64,000 nt of DNA from Tridacna crocea (Eukaryota > Mollusca > Bivalvia > Cardiida > Cardiidae). A model generated the notes under the pieces. It worked only from the letters and a program-made list of their open reading frames with translations, was not told where the DNA came from and made no database searches. The position numbers and the translations under genes were made by a program. The stretch lies in assembly GCA_943736015.1 (NCBI GenBank), contig OX031058.1, positions 5,347,001 through 5,411,000 on the forward strand, read 5' to 3'. Shown piece after piece: positions 51,744-62,255 of this stretch (the stretch's first letter is position 1; each line of letters opens with the position of its first letter).

Positions 51744-52044
51744 TAGTCTGGGGAAAAAAAATCTGCTCCTAGATTAATAAATTACAAATTTGTGTCATGG
51801 AAGGAAAGGGTAAGCAATGAAAGGAGACCACGGAACGCTGATCGAGAAATGTTTATCCGTATTAAGGACGAACTGTTATATTTGTTTAATTACGGATAAA
51901 AAATTTACAATCACCTTCCGTGAAATTGAAATTATTTTCTGGCCGAAATCAATATGGCCATAGCGGGAATAGAAATCTGTGGAGGTTGGATTGTCTGTTG
52001 ACATTTAAAAATCAATGACTTCTGAAACATTATTTCGAGCTGAT

Positions 52045-52366
52045 GACTTTGATTGATTGATTGATTGTTTGATTAATCAATTTGATTTGATTGATTGATT
52101 GATTGGTTGATTGATTTGATTGATTTATTGATTGATTTCATTTGATTGGTTGGTTGGTTGATTGATTCGTTCGATCATTTCGTTCGATTGAACGATTGAT
52201 TTGATTAATTTATTGATTGTATGGTGTTTAATGCCGTTTTCAACATTGTTTCAGTGCGCCATTCCCTGTTTTCCGAGACTTTCTTTTACTAGTATCCTGC
52301 CCAATATTTAGCATCTGGCTACTTTCCCTCTTAATGTCGTTGAAACAATCGGGTCAGCGGTGAGAG
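52045..52366 (-). mobile_element. SINE-2, 3' part with expanded (TGAT)n tail, minus orientation
   Basis: (ttga)n microsatellite 52045-52215 is the expanded SINE tail (other copies end in aatc repeats); then gtatggtgtttaatgccg and the body up to gtcagcggtgagag, where SINE-1 interrupts it. Confidence 0.8.
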
Positions 52367-52633
52367 TTCGGCCGGGAAGCTCAGTGATTAGCGTATCTGA
52401 CTCGTGACCTGGAGTTTGCGGGTTCAGTACCCGGTTGCGGCGAAGTTTCTTTTCGGCGACTTTTTGTCTCTCATTTCTGATGCATGTGAGAAAAGCAGTC
52501 AGTGGCTTTGGAAAGGAAGTTGTGTCAGTGCTGGTGAGAGAAAGCCAGGAAACACATGGGTGCGTCACTGACCGCCATGATATGACCTAAGCTGTTAAAA
52601 TGGGGTTAAAACCCAATAGAAACTAAACCAAAC
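52367..52633 (+). mobile_element. SINE-1, complete, inserted into SINE-2 with 12-bp target duplication
   Basis: tRNA head ggccgggaagctcagtgatt...gagtttgcgggttcagtacc, tail cccaatagaaactaaacc. Flanked by cagcggtgagag at 52355-52366 and 52634-52645. Confidence 0.9.
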
Positions 52634-52645
52634 CAGCGGTGAGAG

Positions 52646-52770
52646 AAGAATGAATCCTGTCACAATGACTATCGTCAAACCTCAGAAGGAAACTGGTCAA
52701 GTCAGGGATCGAACCAGCGACCTCCTGCTCTCAAGTCATGTACACTACAGACTGAGCTACCGGAGCTTTG
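52646..52770 (-). mobile_element. SINE-2, 5' (tRNA head) part, minus orientation
   Basis: Minus strand: ggtagctcagtctgtagtgt, ggtcgctggttcgatccctg (box B), then tagtcattgtgacaggattc. Continues at 52366 beyond the SINE-1 insertion. Confidence 0.8.
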
Positions 52771-53265
52771 TGCTGATGGCTTTGAAAAAATCTTTGCAAT
52801 GATTATTAAAGTCTCAGTAACGTCCAACTGAATAAAGAAGCTGTTGATTAAATAAAAGTTGATAAAATAAAAGTTAATTTCACTTTTATCATGTAAGAAT
52901 ATGGCGATTATTATGACTTTAACGATATTTAAATGTGCAGTTCGTAAAAGTTCCAGGCAATGACAGAAAAAAGAATTTTGAAACTAGAACAATTCCTACC
53001 ATGCCGCATTATCTGTTTGTTTACATGGATCATCGCCGATTTTTGGCCGTAAATCTCCTTGGCATAATAGTGACGTAAACACCACGTGATCACTCTAGGC
53101 GTTGAAACAAAATTTTCATTGACTTGATCGTTTTGTCCCCATTCTAAGCTTGAAGTTTATCGACATTGTAATAGAAACGACGACACAGGCTGATCATCGA
53201 GAATTCATTCATCATCAATACAAGAAGAGTTTACAACTTCGAAATAAGAAAACATGTTCAGAATG
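52771..53265. other. Intergenic, no recognised feature
   Basis: AT-rich; nothing recognised. Confidence 0.5.
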
Positions 53266-53269
53266 AGCA

Positions 53270-53430
53270 ATCTTAATGGTCTAAATTGAACGCATTTGCA
53301 GTGCAGACACCAAAGAAAGAATAGCCTAAATGATGGAATTTGTGTCTATAAGCATAGAAAAAATTGACGGAAAAGGAGAAAACGCTGGTAACCAGCATTT
53401 TCTCATTTTCCCAGTATCTTTTCCATAATT
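53270..53430 (-). repeat. M1 MITE, minus, followed by half of an M3
   Basis: ggtctaaattgaacgcatttg, hairpin 53357-53420 (gacggaaaaggagaaaacgc/...), then caggctgacctgggttgaaa, an M3 right arm. Confidence 0.7.
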
Positions 53431-53654
53431 TCAGGCTGACCTGGGTTGAAACTCTTTGCTACTGGTCAGTTCTCTGCATTTCAAAAAACCGGAATATCTT
53501 ATGATTTGTTCATTTATTTAAAGAAACGGTTTTTATAAAACCATATATTATATGATGACTTGCTTAGCAGAATGCATCACGGAGATGTATTTTCATCCAT
53601 CTTTTTCCACAGTATATATAACAGTATATATAACATGCTTCTTTCTTTATATCG

Positions 53655-53732
53655 TCGGTTTACTTATAAAACCTTGTAACTACACCTTGAAACAAGCTGT
53701 AGTTACGAGGTTTTTGAAGGAAACCGACGATA
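53655..53732. repeat. 78-bp inverted repeat
   Basis: tcgtcggtttactt/ataaaaccttgtaactaca pairs with tgtagttacgaggttttt/gaaggaaaccgacga around a 13-nt loop. Confidence 0.8.
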
Positions 53733-53834
53733 TGAATGAATGAATGAATATCTTTATTGACTTATACATGTTGTACATAGTCAGTTACAACCAAATTAAT
53801 TACAAAATGCCCCACGTGATACAATTCTCTTTCT

Positions 53835-53865
<31 letters not shown>

Positions 53866-53998
53866 ATTTTCTGTCATTTTCTGTCACTACTCTATATGTA
53901 ACTGCTATTGCTACTTATGTATACATGTATTTCTTGACCTGTGACGAAGAACGGTAACGCTCTAAGACATAAAGATTCTGTTCTGTTCTATTCTGTCT
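53733..53998 (-). mobile_element. Truncated LINE/SINE 3' end, minus orientation, with (CT)n
   Basis: gaatgaatgaatgaatatct plus ctttattgac is the complement of an AATAAA-and-(ATTC)n retroelement tail; (ct)n at 53838-53865; another tail-like string gattctgttctgttc at 53973. Confidence 0.5.
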
Positions 53999-54139
53999 TG
54001 TTCTGCGAGACTGAAACATAATTCTAGACATTTTAGTTGCTTCAGAGTACAATTCATGCATTCAATGCAGGCTAGGTTTGAATCATCACTGTCTGGGAAA
54101 AACAGAATGCTGGGTATAACGAAAGAAGTCTTGACAGAA

Positions 54140-54270
54140 ACAAAATACGTCGTTATTTTGTCTTCTGTCTGTCTGTATGTACATGTATGTCTGTCTGTCA
54201 GCCCATCCGTCTGTCCGACCAACCGACCGACCGTCTTTCAGCATTCCTGCATGTCTGTCTGTCTGTCTTG
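54140..54270. repeat. (CTGT)n-rich microsatellite stretch
   Basis: Degenerate tgtctgtc and gaccgaccg runs. Confidence 0.7.
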
Positions 54271-54549
54271 TTCCTTCCCTCTCAACTTCTTCATCTAAAT
54301 AGATATTAAGTAATAAGGAAAGAAAATTACGTCGTAAAATTTATTTAGATCATCTAAGATAAAGATCCCTGACCCATAGTACAACAAAACCGATACCTTT
54401 TCTCCTTTGATCCATTGATTAAACCGTTAAGCCGACATAAAAATACCATTTATTATAACACTTTAACATATGATTTTTTTAAGGTACCCATTCAAATTGT
54501 GAAGTGTAGTAAACCACGTCTTATAGTTATTTTAATATATGTATGTTTG

Positions 54550-54552
<3 letters not shown>

Positions 54553-54610
<58 letters not shown>
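54553..54610. repeat. (GA)n microsatellite
   Basis: About 28 GA units. Confidence 0.95.
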
Positions 54611-54613
<3 letters not shown>

Positions 54614-54731
54614 TCAGGCCTCAGGCCCTTATCATATGACATATTCAATGATTCAATGAGAAATATGTGAACGTTAGTTTTCCCTCGAATGAAATATCCA
54701 TAATAACAAAATGTAAGCCAAAAGCCGGGGC

Positions 54732-54928
54732 TTAACTCATTATCAAACCACAAATATTTGGCATGTTCAAATGGAAAGCATTTGCAGACGACAAAATAAA
54801 AGTGACTGAAAATTTGAATTTTGTTTTGTGAAGGGTAGAAAACATGGTAGTAAAAGGAGAAAATGCTGGTTACCAGCATTTTCCCCTTTTTCAACAATGT
54901 TTTCTAAGGCTTTTTTCTCAGAGTCTAC
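54732..54928 (-). repeat. M1 MITE, minus orientation
   Basis: ttaactcattatcaaaccac left end, aaagcatttgcagacgac, hairpin 54837-54904 (aacatggtagtaaaagg...), ctcagagtcta end. Confidence 0.8.
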
Positions 54929-54963
54929 AGTAAAGAAAATATTTTCTATATTCCACTTTACCA

Positions 54964-55369
54964 CCATCTTCGCGAGCCAAGGTTACTATCACTAAGTGGA
55001 TCTTACCTTGGCTGATTAAGCCCGATTTCGAGATTCCTGCGATGCGCCCTCTAGTGGATGCTGGCTAAATTACCCCCCTTTACATCATATTTCTAAAAGC
55101 CAATGAAATATCGTTTTACAAACCGCTTATGAATACACATGAAGCGATAAGCAGACATCCACGTGGGTTTCCCATGTTTACCTTCTATTCGAAAGGTAGC
55201 GACGTTGTTCTATTTTTATCAAAGATGAAATGCTACGAGCGATTTCATTCGTTGCAGTTAGAGCTGACTGCATCCAATGAAAAAGCGTATCGGGGGAAAG
55301 TAAAAATTAAGCTCGATCCGCCAAGGGTAGAGTAGCGTAGTGAATCGTCAACCTTGGCTTGCGAAGATG
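54964..55369. repeat. M6: 406-bp element with 18-bp terminal inverted repeats
   Basis: catcttcgcgagccaagg at the left and ccttggcttgcgaagatg at the right. The interior is GC-richer and has a 68-codon frame that I do not believe is a gene. Confidence 0.8.
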
Positions 55370-55563
55370 CATTACCACATGTGACACTATTTGGATTACA
55401 ATTGCAAACGTAAAATAAACATATTACTTAAGAGTGAAGAAAGGCAGAAACACGTGGCATTTCTATTATTTTTAACTAAAACACTGCAGAAAAAATTGGC
55501 TAGATACTCAAATTTTGTATGACACTATCTTTTTTTTCAATAATCTCTTCGCTTCTAATGTAT

Positions 55564-55792
55564 TTAACCCATTACCACACAATCCCTAATTTTGACGCCC
55601 CTGAGAAAGAAGTCTTTAGAAAACATTATGGGAAAAGGAGAAAATGCTGGTAGCCAGCATTTTCTCCTTTTCCCACAATGTTTTCTACCCTTCACAAAAC
55701 AAATTTCAAATTTTCGGTCATTTTTATTTTGTCGTCTGCAAATGCTTTCAATTTGGACCAGTCTCAAATATTGTTGTCTGGTAATGGGTTAA
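55564..55792 (+). repeat. M1 MITE, best-preserved copy
   Basis: TTAA 55564-55567 and 55789-55792; terminal inverted repeats cccattaccacacaa / ttgtctggtaatggg; hairpin 55618-55686; internal ctgcaaatgctttcaatttg. Useful as a family reference. Confidence 0.92.
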
Positions 55793-56084
55793 ACACTATT
55801 CTGATAAATAACCTAACACCGTAGGGACTGGGAAGCTTCGCTGATTTGCGGTAATTAATTGTCGTTAGTATTTGTTTACATTTCGGTTACATCTTACTGT
55901 GTATGACGTCATTTGTTATGTGATATTGATACTGTATCTAATTAATTATTTAGGTATCAAGTTGATTAGATTAATATAGACAACTTGACTTCCTCATGTC
56001 TCTGCCGCCTTGCAAATAATGGGTAAGTTTACACAAAACATTTGCCAGAGAGAATATATACTATTTTCGAGCTCGTTGTAACTT

Positions 56085-56472
56085 TTGCTTCACGAGAAGA
56101 AGAAAGAAGAAGAACAAAAAAACGAAGAACAAGAAGAACAAGATAGTGGAAAGGAGAAGAAGAGGATGAAGAAGATGAAGAGGAAGAAGAAGAAGAAGAA
56201 GAAGAAAGATAGAGGCGGAGGGGAAGAGTGAGAGGAGGGGAATGAAGAGAAGAAGAAGAAGAGGAGGAGGAGGAAGAGGAGGAAGAAGAAGAAGACGACG
56301 ACGACGACGAAAAAGAAGAAAAAGAAGAAGATGATGATGAAGAAGAAGAGGAGGAGGAAGCGGAGGAGGATAAAGAAGAAGAAAAAAGAAGAAGAAAGAA
56401 AGAAGAAGAAGAGAAGGGGCAGGAGGAGGAAGAAGAAGAAGAAAAAGAAGAAAAAGAAGAAGAAGAAGATAT
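56085..56472. repeat. 390-bp polypurine tract, (GAA)n/(GAG)n
   Basis: Almost only purines on the plus strand, GAA and GAG triplets with short interruptions (gacgacgac at 56294). Could form H-DNA. Confidence 0.95.
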
Positions 56473-56784
56473 GTAAAAATCATAATTATGAAGGAACGTG
56501 AATAAAAAAATCAGATTTTCAGTCCCAAACAACGACGGTAATAGTTTGGTATCGAAGTTTAGATATTTTTTATCGTTCTTCTTTTGAACATTTAGCCTTG
56601 ACCAGACAAACTCGGCTTTAGAACTTCGCTGTTCTTTAAAGATAACCTTATCGAAACTGAAAGCTAATCTTTCATGCCTTTACACTTTAGCCCCCTGCAA
56701 GCGAATTTTTACGTCCTACAAAAGACCAGGAGTGACAAAAAAAAAAGTTTAAATAGATACGTTATAATTTATTCCGTAATCTTT

Positions 56785-56991
56785 CAACGAAACAATCCTG
56801 AGTTTATGCGACGCAAGGAATTGCAGCTTTCGAAAATATTGTAGGTAAAGGAGAAAATGCTGGTAACCAGCATTTTCTCATTTTCGCCACAATGTTTTCT
56901 ATCCTTTCAAAGAAACTTTAGTTGTCGTCTGCATCTGCTTTCAGTTCGAACAAGTCTAAAATTTTGTCGTCACTGTTTGATAAAGAATTAC
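56785..56991 (+). repeat. M1 MITE
   Basis: gaaacaatcctgagtttatg left part, hairpin 56833-56899, ctgcatctgctttcag and gtttgataaagaatta right end. Confidence 0.8.
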
Positions 56992-57241
56992 TTTGGACGA
57001 AACAACAAAAATATCAGACATTTTCACGCTGAAAAGCATCTACAGAACAATTAAACTGTGGTTCAAATGGTGGGGTTTGTCTTTGCTATGGTAAATCCAT
57101 TGGTTCGGTAGAAAAGACTGACTCGGGGTCGAAAACAATTTAGGTAAAAGGAGAAAGTGCTGGTTATCTGCATTTTCTACTTCTACCTCGTTGTTTTCGA
57201 GAGCCTTTTTACAAAGGGCAGTCAAAATACTAGATCTTTTT

Positions 57242-57472
57242 TTAACCCTTTCCCAAATGACAAATTTTACACTGTCCCAAACTGGAAGTGTTTGCAGATG
57301 ACAATTTTGAATTTGATGAGAACGGCAGAAAGTTTTCCGAAAGGCTAGAAAACACTGTGGCAAAAGGAGAAATTGCTCGTTACGAGCAATTTCTCCCTTT
57401 TCCACAGTGTTTTCTAAAGACTTGTACTGCAGACCGTGCGTAAAAACCAGGGCTTGTTTGGGAAGGGGTTAA
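57242..57472 (-). repeat. M1 MITE, full length, GCTCG-stem subtype
   Basis: TTAA 57242-57245 and 57469-57472; ends ccctttcccaaatg and gtttgggaagggg; hairpin 57348-57414 with apex aattgctcgttacgagcaatt and arms cactgtgg/ccacagtg (paired change). A decayed M1 lies at 57085-57240. Confidence 0.88.
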
Positions 57473-58085
57473 AGGATGAAATGATGACCAGGTGGCAGCC
57501 AATCACAAAATATTATTCATGTATTACACATTCTTTTGAATAATCCAAACATAAAGAAAACAAATACTCACAAGTTTATTAAACATATTCAACTGATTAT
57601 TCAAAAAGAGGCGATTGAGATTACACTATACGAAAGAGCAAGCTGATCTTTGTCTATGAATATTCATAGCATTATTCTCAAGAACTTTCTGCATTTGAAA
57701 GTAACGCAATTTCTGATTGGCAACGGTACCGTTTGGTTCAGCCAATTAGAATTCATGTTACTTTCAAAATTGCCAAATTCGTAAGAATAAGACGGTGAAG
57801 GTTCCTAGGAATGAGAGTTAAATACAAAACCTTGATCTACTACGACCTAACCATTATCTCCCGCTAGATGGCATTCTAAAAAAGACACTTCTATCTATTT
57901 TAGGCATTCTGGGTACAGAACCGGACTACTTTTCTCCGCGACAACCGTTACTTTTAATTTCAAACTAAAATAAACGTTTACTCAAACCCTACCTGGTACG
58001 ATTCACTCATCTATGATAAGCAGTTCAGAGAGATCTGGAGCTAAAACAGGCCTGATTTCTCCTCAAACGTATTGATTAAAGCCAT
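57473..58085. other. Intergenic; one small inverted repeat
   Basis: Mostly unassigned. catttgaaagtaacgcaatt (57694) pairs with catgttactttcaaaattg (57753). Confidence 0.5.
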
Positions 58086-58087
58086 TT

Positions 58088-58198
58088 TCTGCATTGCTAC
58101 TTTATACTGCGTATTACTACAACCCCCAAATTTTGGGGAAAGTGGTGCGTCGTATCAGAAAGATCGAATATTCGAAGAATATGACATACGCAGACAAC
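58088..58198. repeat. M10 repeat, inverted relative to 46950-47062
   Basis: tttatactgcgtattactac, cccaaattttggggaaagtg and gaatatgacatacgcagac are the complement of the first copy. Confidence 0.7.
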
Positions 58199-58233
58199 GA
58201 CAACATAACTACAACCAGAATTCCCTATAATAT

Positions 58234-58496
58234 TGGAGTGCAACACGCGAAAAGGTGCATTCGGACATTTGCGTAAAGTGTCGTCCCGGATTAGCCTGCG
58301 CAGTCCGCGCAGGCTAATCCGAGACGGCACTTTACGACTACATTAGATCTTGTGCTACAGTAAACTTGAGTAAAACAGAAAATCACATAAAATCGGAAAG
58401 TGTCGTTTCGGATTAGCCTGTGCGGACGGCACAAGCTGATCTGAGACGACACTTTACGCAAATGTCCGAATGCACTTTTTCGCGTGTTGCACTCCA
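58234..58496. repeat. M4 MITE, full length
   Basis: Termini tggagtgcaacacgcgaaaa and ttttcgcgtgttgcactcca are a perfect inverted pair; two internal hairpins (58277-58333 and 58400-58456). Confidence 0.92.
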
Positions 58497-58611
58497 TATG
58501 GAGGATATGGCATAACCCTTCGGACGCCGAATTGAACAAACGGGCGTATTCAGTCTTGAAACAAGACTGCAATAAGAGTAATTTCATTGGAACCCTTTGC
58601 CCAGAATGTCT

Positions 58612-58700
58612 GAGCAAAGCGGACAGTGTAGATCAAATATCAGACTGCACGTTTGTGCAGTCTGATCTGTGATCTGCACTGGCCGCAAAAGGAAAGTAAC
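58612..58700. repeat. M2 MITE hairpin
   Basis: gcggacagtgtagatcaaat...gatctgcactggccgc, apex gcacgtttgtgc. Confidence 0.8.
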
Positions 58701-58898
58701 ATTATGAAAAGCTCTTCAATGATAAAGGGTTCCTATTTGGAATGTAGAGTAGTACTTGAGTGGGGAACAAATTATACCGTTCTATTGGACAAGTGTCATT
58801 AGGATTTCTGTTATTAAAACTAACACTCGTTTTTACTTTAAAGAGTTTCATTTTCTTATCAGTTAAAAAATCATTTCGATAAGAGAACTTATTCTTAC

Positions 58899-59145
58899 TC
58901 TTAAGCTCTTAAACAGCCTTTTTTTTCAGCAAATAAAAAAACCCCAAAACTCTCTGACTTTTTTCGTACGTACAAATGTAACACTTGTGACTTCAAAAGA
59001 GTTGTAAGATTTATACTCTTTAGCTCTTAAACAGCCTTTTTTTCAGCAAATAAAAAAACCCAAAAACTCTCTGACTTTTTTCGTACGTACAAATGTAACA
59101 CTTGTGACTTCAAAAGAGTTGTAAGATTTATACTCTTTGTTGCAA
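58899..59145. repeat. Tandem duplication of about 123 bp
   Basis: Two nearly identical copies each running from agctcttaaacagcc through ttttttcgtacgtac to agatttatactcttt. Confidence 0.9.
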
Positions 59146-59454
59146 ATTCATTTTACGAAAAAACACACAGTGTAGATCTTAGATCACATCTCATGTTCTT
59201 TATTCTCGCGCCAGATACGGTGGGAAAGGATCAGGGATCAGCTCCAACCGTCATTTTGGCAGGGCGAAATGAGGACGATGGTGTGGTGGTTTGCCCGCAC
59301 AGTAACCATTGATCTAGAAACGTTTGCCTTAATTTTCTATTTCTAACCCCTAAGTTATTGAAACTTTTAGGCCGGGCATATAAACACAAATGTTTCTATT
59401 TGGGTTTTTCTTCTTATCATCATTATTATCATAATCATTTGTTGAGAAAAAATA

Positions 59455-59540
59455 TTTCCATATCGGACAGTGTAGATCAAGATCAAACGGCACAGAACGT
59501 GCAGTTTGATATTGATCTACACTGGCCGCAAAAAGTTATT
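59455..59540. repeat. M2 MITE hairpin
   Basis: cggacagtgtagatcaagat...atattgatctacactggccg; apex gcacagaacgtgc. Confidence 0.85.
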
Positions 59541-59847
59541 GAGTCAAGTTAAGTAGCCAAAAGGAATACGAAAAATATGTCCTAGTTTACCATTTAACAA
59601 CCATCATAAAATAAACGTTTTCTGTCGAGAAAAGAAAGATTAGCCCTAGATATTGCGTTTTCAACGATATATTGGTCAAACTATCCAACAGCAAAATGTA
59701 GATGAAATATAAAACAGTTCGTTCTTTGCAGCGTGGTCATAATTATACGGTATAAAAAAGAAAAATCTTAAAAAAAGAAAAATCTTAAAAAAAGATAAAC
59801 GGCGAAAGTCTGCCAGCAAATGTGTAGGGGCCCTGAAAACACCTATG

Positions 59848-60300
59848 TCCACACTTTTAACAAATCATAAATTTCTATTTATATATTTGCTATCAGTACC
59901 AATAGTAGCTAAAAATAGATATGTCTACACTTTTGACCAGTCATAAATTTCTATTTATATATTTGCTATCAGTACCAATAGTAGCTAAAAATAGATAAGT
60001 CTACACTTTTGACCAATCACAAATTTCTGTTTATTTATTTGCTATCAGTACCAATAGTAGCTAAAAATAGATACGTCTACACTTTTGACCAATCACAAAT
60101 ATCTCTTTATTTATTTGTTATCAGTACCAGAAGTAGCTGGAAATAGATAAATCTACACTTTTGACCTATCGTGAATTTCTATTTATTTGTTTGCTATCAT
60201 TACGAATAGTAGCTAAAAATAGATATGTCTACGCTTTTGACCAATCACAAATTTTCAAGTATTCATTTGGTATCAGTGCCAAAAGTGGGTCAAAATTCAA
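59848..60300. repeat. 76-bp tandem repeat, about six units
   Basis: Unit: ctacacttttgaccaatcac, aaatttctatttat, ttgctatcagtaccaatagt, agctaaaaatagata; divergence rises toward the right edge. Confidence 0.9.
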
Positions 60301-60524
60301 CACATTCATCTACGTGTAAAAACATCCCAACAATTTATGGCGAACAATCGGAGGAATAATCTAGAAGGATTAAGGGGTCAGTTTCATTTTACACAAGACT
60401 AAATTTAAATGTTGAAAATCAGCGCAACCTTGCATGAAAACCGTATATGATCGCGGAGATGTAGCTTTAATGATTATTGATTCGTTTTCAATAAGCATGA
60501 AATATCAAAATAACATTTGATCTC

Positions 60525-60753
60525 TTAACTCATTACCAAACAACAAAATTTTAGGTTTGTCCAAATTGAAATCATTTGCAGACGACAAAATAAAAGTGAC
60601 TGAAAATTTGAAATTTGTTTTGTGAAGGGTAGAAAACATTGTGGGAAAAGAAGAAAATGCTGGTTGCCAGCATTTTCTTCTTTTCTTACAATGTTTTCTA
60701 AAGGCTTCTTTCTCAGGGTCGTCAAAAGTAAGGATTGTGTGGTAATGGGTTAA
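60525..60753 (-). repeat. M1 MITE, full length, minus orientation
   Basis: TTAA 60525-60528 and 60750-60753; ctcattaccaaac / gtgtggtaatggg ends; hairpin 60632-60700 with apex tgctggttgccagca and gaagaaaat/attttcttc paired change. Confidence 0.9.
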
Positions 60754-60984
60754 AATTAACTCTATACAGATAACGAAAAAAAAAAAAATGAACTTACAAA
60801 AAATAAACCATTGCATTTGAAGACGACAAAATATTTGTAACTAAAATGGCTGACATTGTCTTTAAATCGATAGAAGATAAAATAATGTTGACCAGCATTT
60901 TCTCCTTTTCCCATAATATTAAAAAAAAAAAAACCTCTCAACGTTAAGGTCGTTAAAACGTTGGTTTGTGTAGGAAAGTGTTTA

Positions 60985-61140
60985 GAACTCTTACACCCAT
61001 TCGGTATTCGGATCACTTGCACCAATCCTTGTAAAAAGAGGTTTTCAGCTCTTTCTAGTATTTGAACTCTCAGCCGCTGGACCTGCATCTCTAACACTGC
61101 CATCTCTTTTTCTGCGACACTGTATTCATTTTGGTGGCAT
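60985..61140 (-). mobile_element. SINE-2-like fragment, minus orientation
   Basis: Minus strand: gttagagatgcaggtccagc, gagagttcaaatactaga (box B-like), gaaaacctctttttacaagg, attggtgcaagtgatcc; parallels the body at 47130-47160. Confidence 0.5.
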
Positions 61141-61232
61141 GAATTTGATATTGCCGTATAACGTATAGCATAAAACGGACCCAACCCATAATCTATTCGA
61201 AAACAGATCGAATGACGAAAGGGCGTTCCACT

Positions 61233-61454
61233 CTTAAACCTTTACCTCAAAACATTTTTTTTCCTACCCCAAGTGTTGGCAGACGACACATTTAAACTGC
61301 CTTAGACTATGGAAGTTTATTTTCATAGGGAAGAAAATATTGTGGGGAAAGAGAGACTGCTAGTTATCAGCATTTTCTCCTTTTCCACCACAATGTTTTC
61401 AACGTCTTCTCGCACAGGGTCGTTTGAACTTGGAATTATTAGGATAAGGGTTAA
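61233..61454 (-). repeat. M1 MITE, minus orientation
   Basis: TTAA 61233-61236 and 61451-61454; hairpin 61334-61402 (apex ctgctagttatcagcatt). Confidence 0.8.
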
Positions 61455-61730
61455 GACTCAGTGAACAGCTCTTTGTGCTGTCCTAATTTGTCGAGAGATA
61501 AGATCAAGATCATATTGAATAAAACGACACGTCTGATCTTGGTCTAGATCGATCTTTTCCGGGAAATTCCTGTGAAGAAGAAATTGACTGTTTGAATAAA
61601 AAGGACAGTTTTCTTTTATTTCTTCACTGAACGGCATTTTTTATACTCTCCGGGATTCAAAACGACAGACAGACGTCAAATTCAGAATTGGAACAGACGA
61701 GAAGAAAATTCTTGGAAAGAGAAGATATTT

Positions 61731-62085
61731 GTTTTCGGTGAAAGATCGAAATTTATTATATCGAGTGCATGACACCATCCGTAATATTTTCACTAGTGGT
61801 GCAGCCGCTCGTGGAATTATTACCGATAACTAGTGTTCATGAGATTAATTAAATTTCGATCTTTCACCGCCAAAAAAACCCCCAAAATATTCTATTTATT
61901 TCATGCTTTTAACCCTTTCTGGGAGGAGCTTTATCAAAATCCAGTACATTTCTTTTCCGTTATTCCCCGTGGGCTACCCCTCCAGCATAGCAACGCATTA
62001 CAATATTACGTCAAGCGCGAGAATGTAAGGTCAATGACGTCATATTTCCATCGGTATTTTCGCTGGTGGTATCAGTCAAGGGTAA
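61731..62085. repeat. M8 palindrome plus neighbour, second copy
   Basis: ttcggtgaaagatcgaaatt...gcagcc and its decayed complement to 61872, then tttatttcatgcttt, gggaggagctttatcaaaa and gtcaagcgcgagaatg as after 41250. Confidence 0.8.
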
Positions 62086-62255
62086 CAACCTACGTCACAG
62101 GAGGTGATATCGGACCTGGGCATTTTCATAACTTATGTACGCCATATTGAAAAGTAAGTACGATATGAAGATAGAATGAGGCTAGCTTGGGTGGATAAAA
62201 ACGGACTACAAAGACTATCAAGTATTTATCAAAGACATTAGATGAATACATGTGC

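Noticed and set aside
55129..55335. 68-codon frame inside M6
   Set aside because: Single, no homologue recognised, and bounded by the terminal inverted repeats of a non-autonomous element; not supported as a gene.
56029..56532. 167-codon serine-rich minus-strand frame
   Set aside because: It is the translation of the (GAA/GAG)n polypurine tract; no start context, no neighbours, pure low complexity.
60985..61184. Minus-strand frame with an amphipathic stretch (EMAVLEMQVQRLRVQILERAE)
   Set aside because: It looked like a coiled-coil exon, but the DNA matches the tRNA-derived SINE-2 head and body (box B-like ttcaaatactaga, then ttttacaaggattgg).
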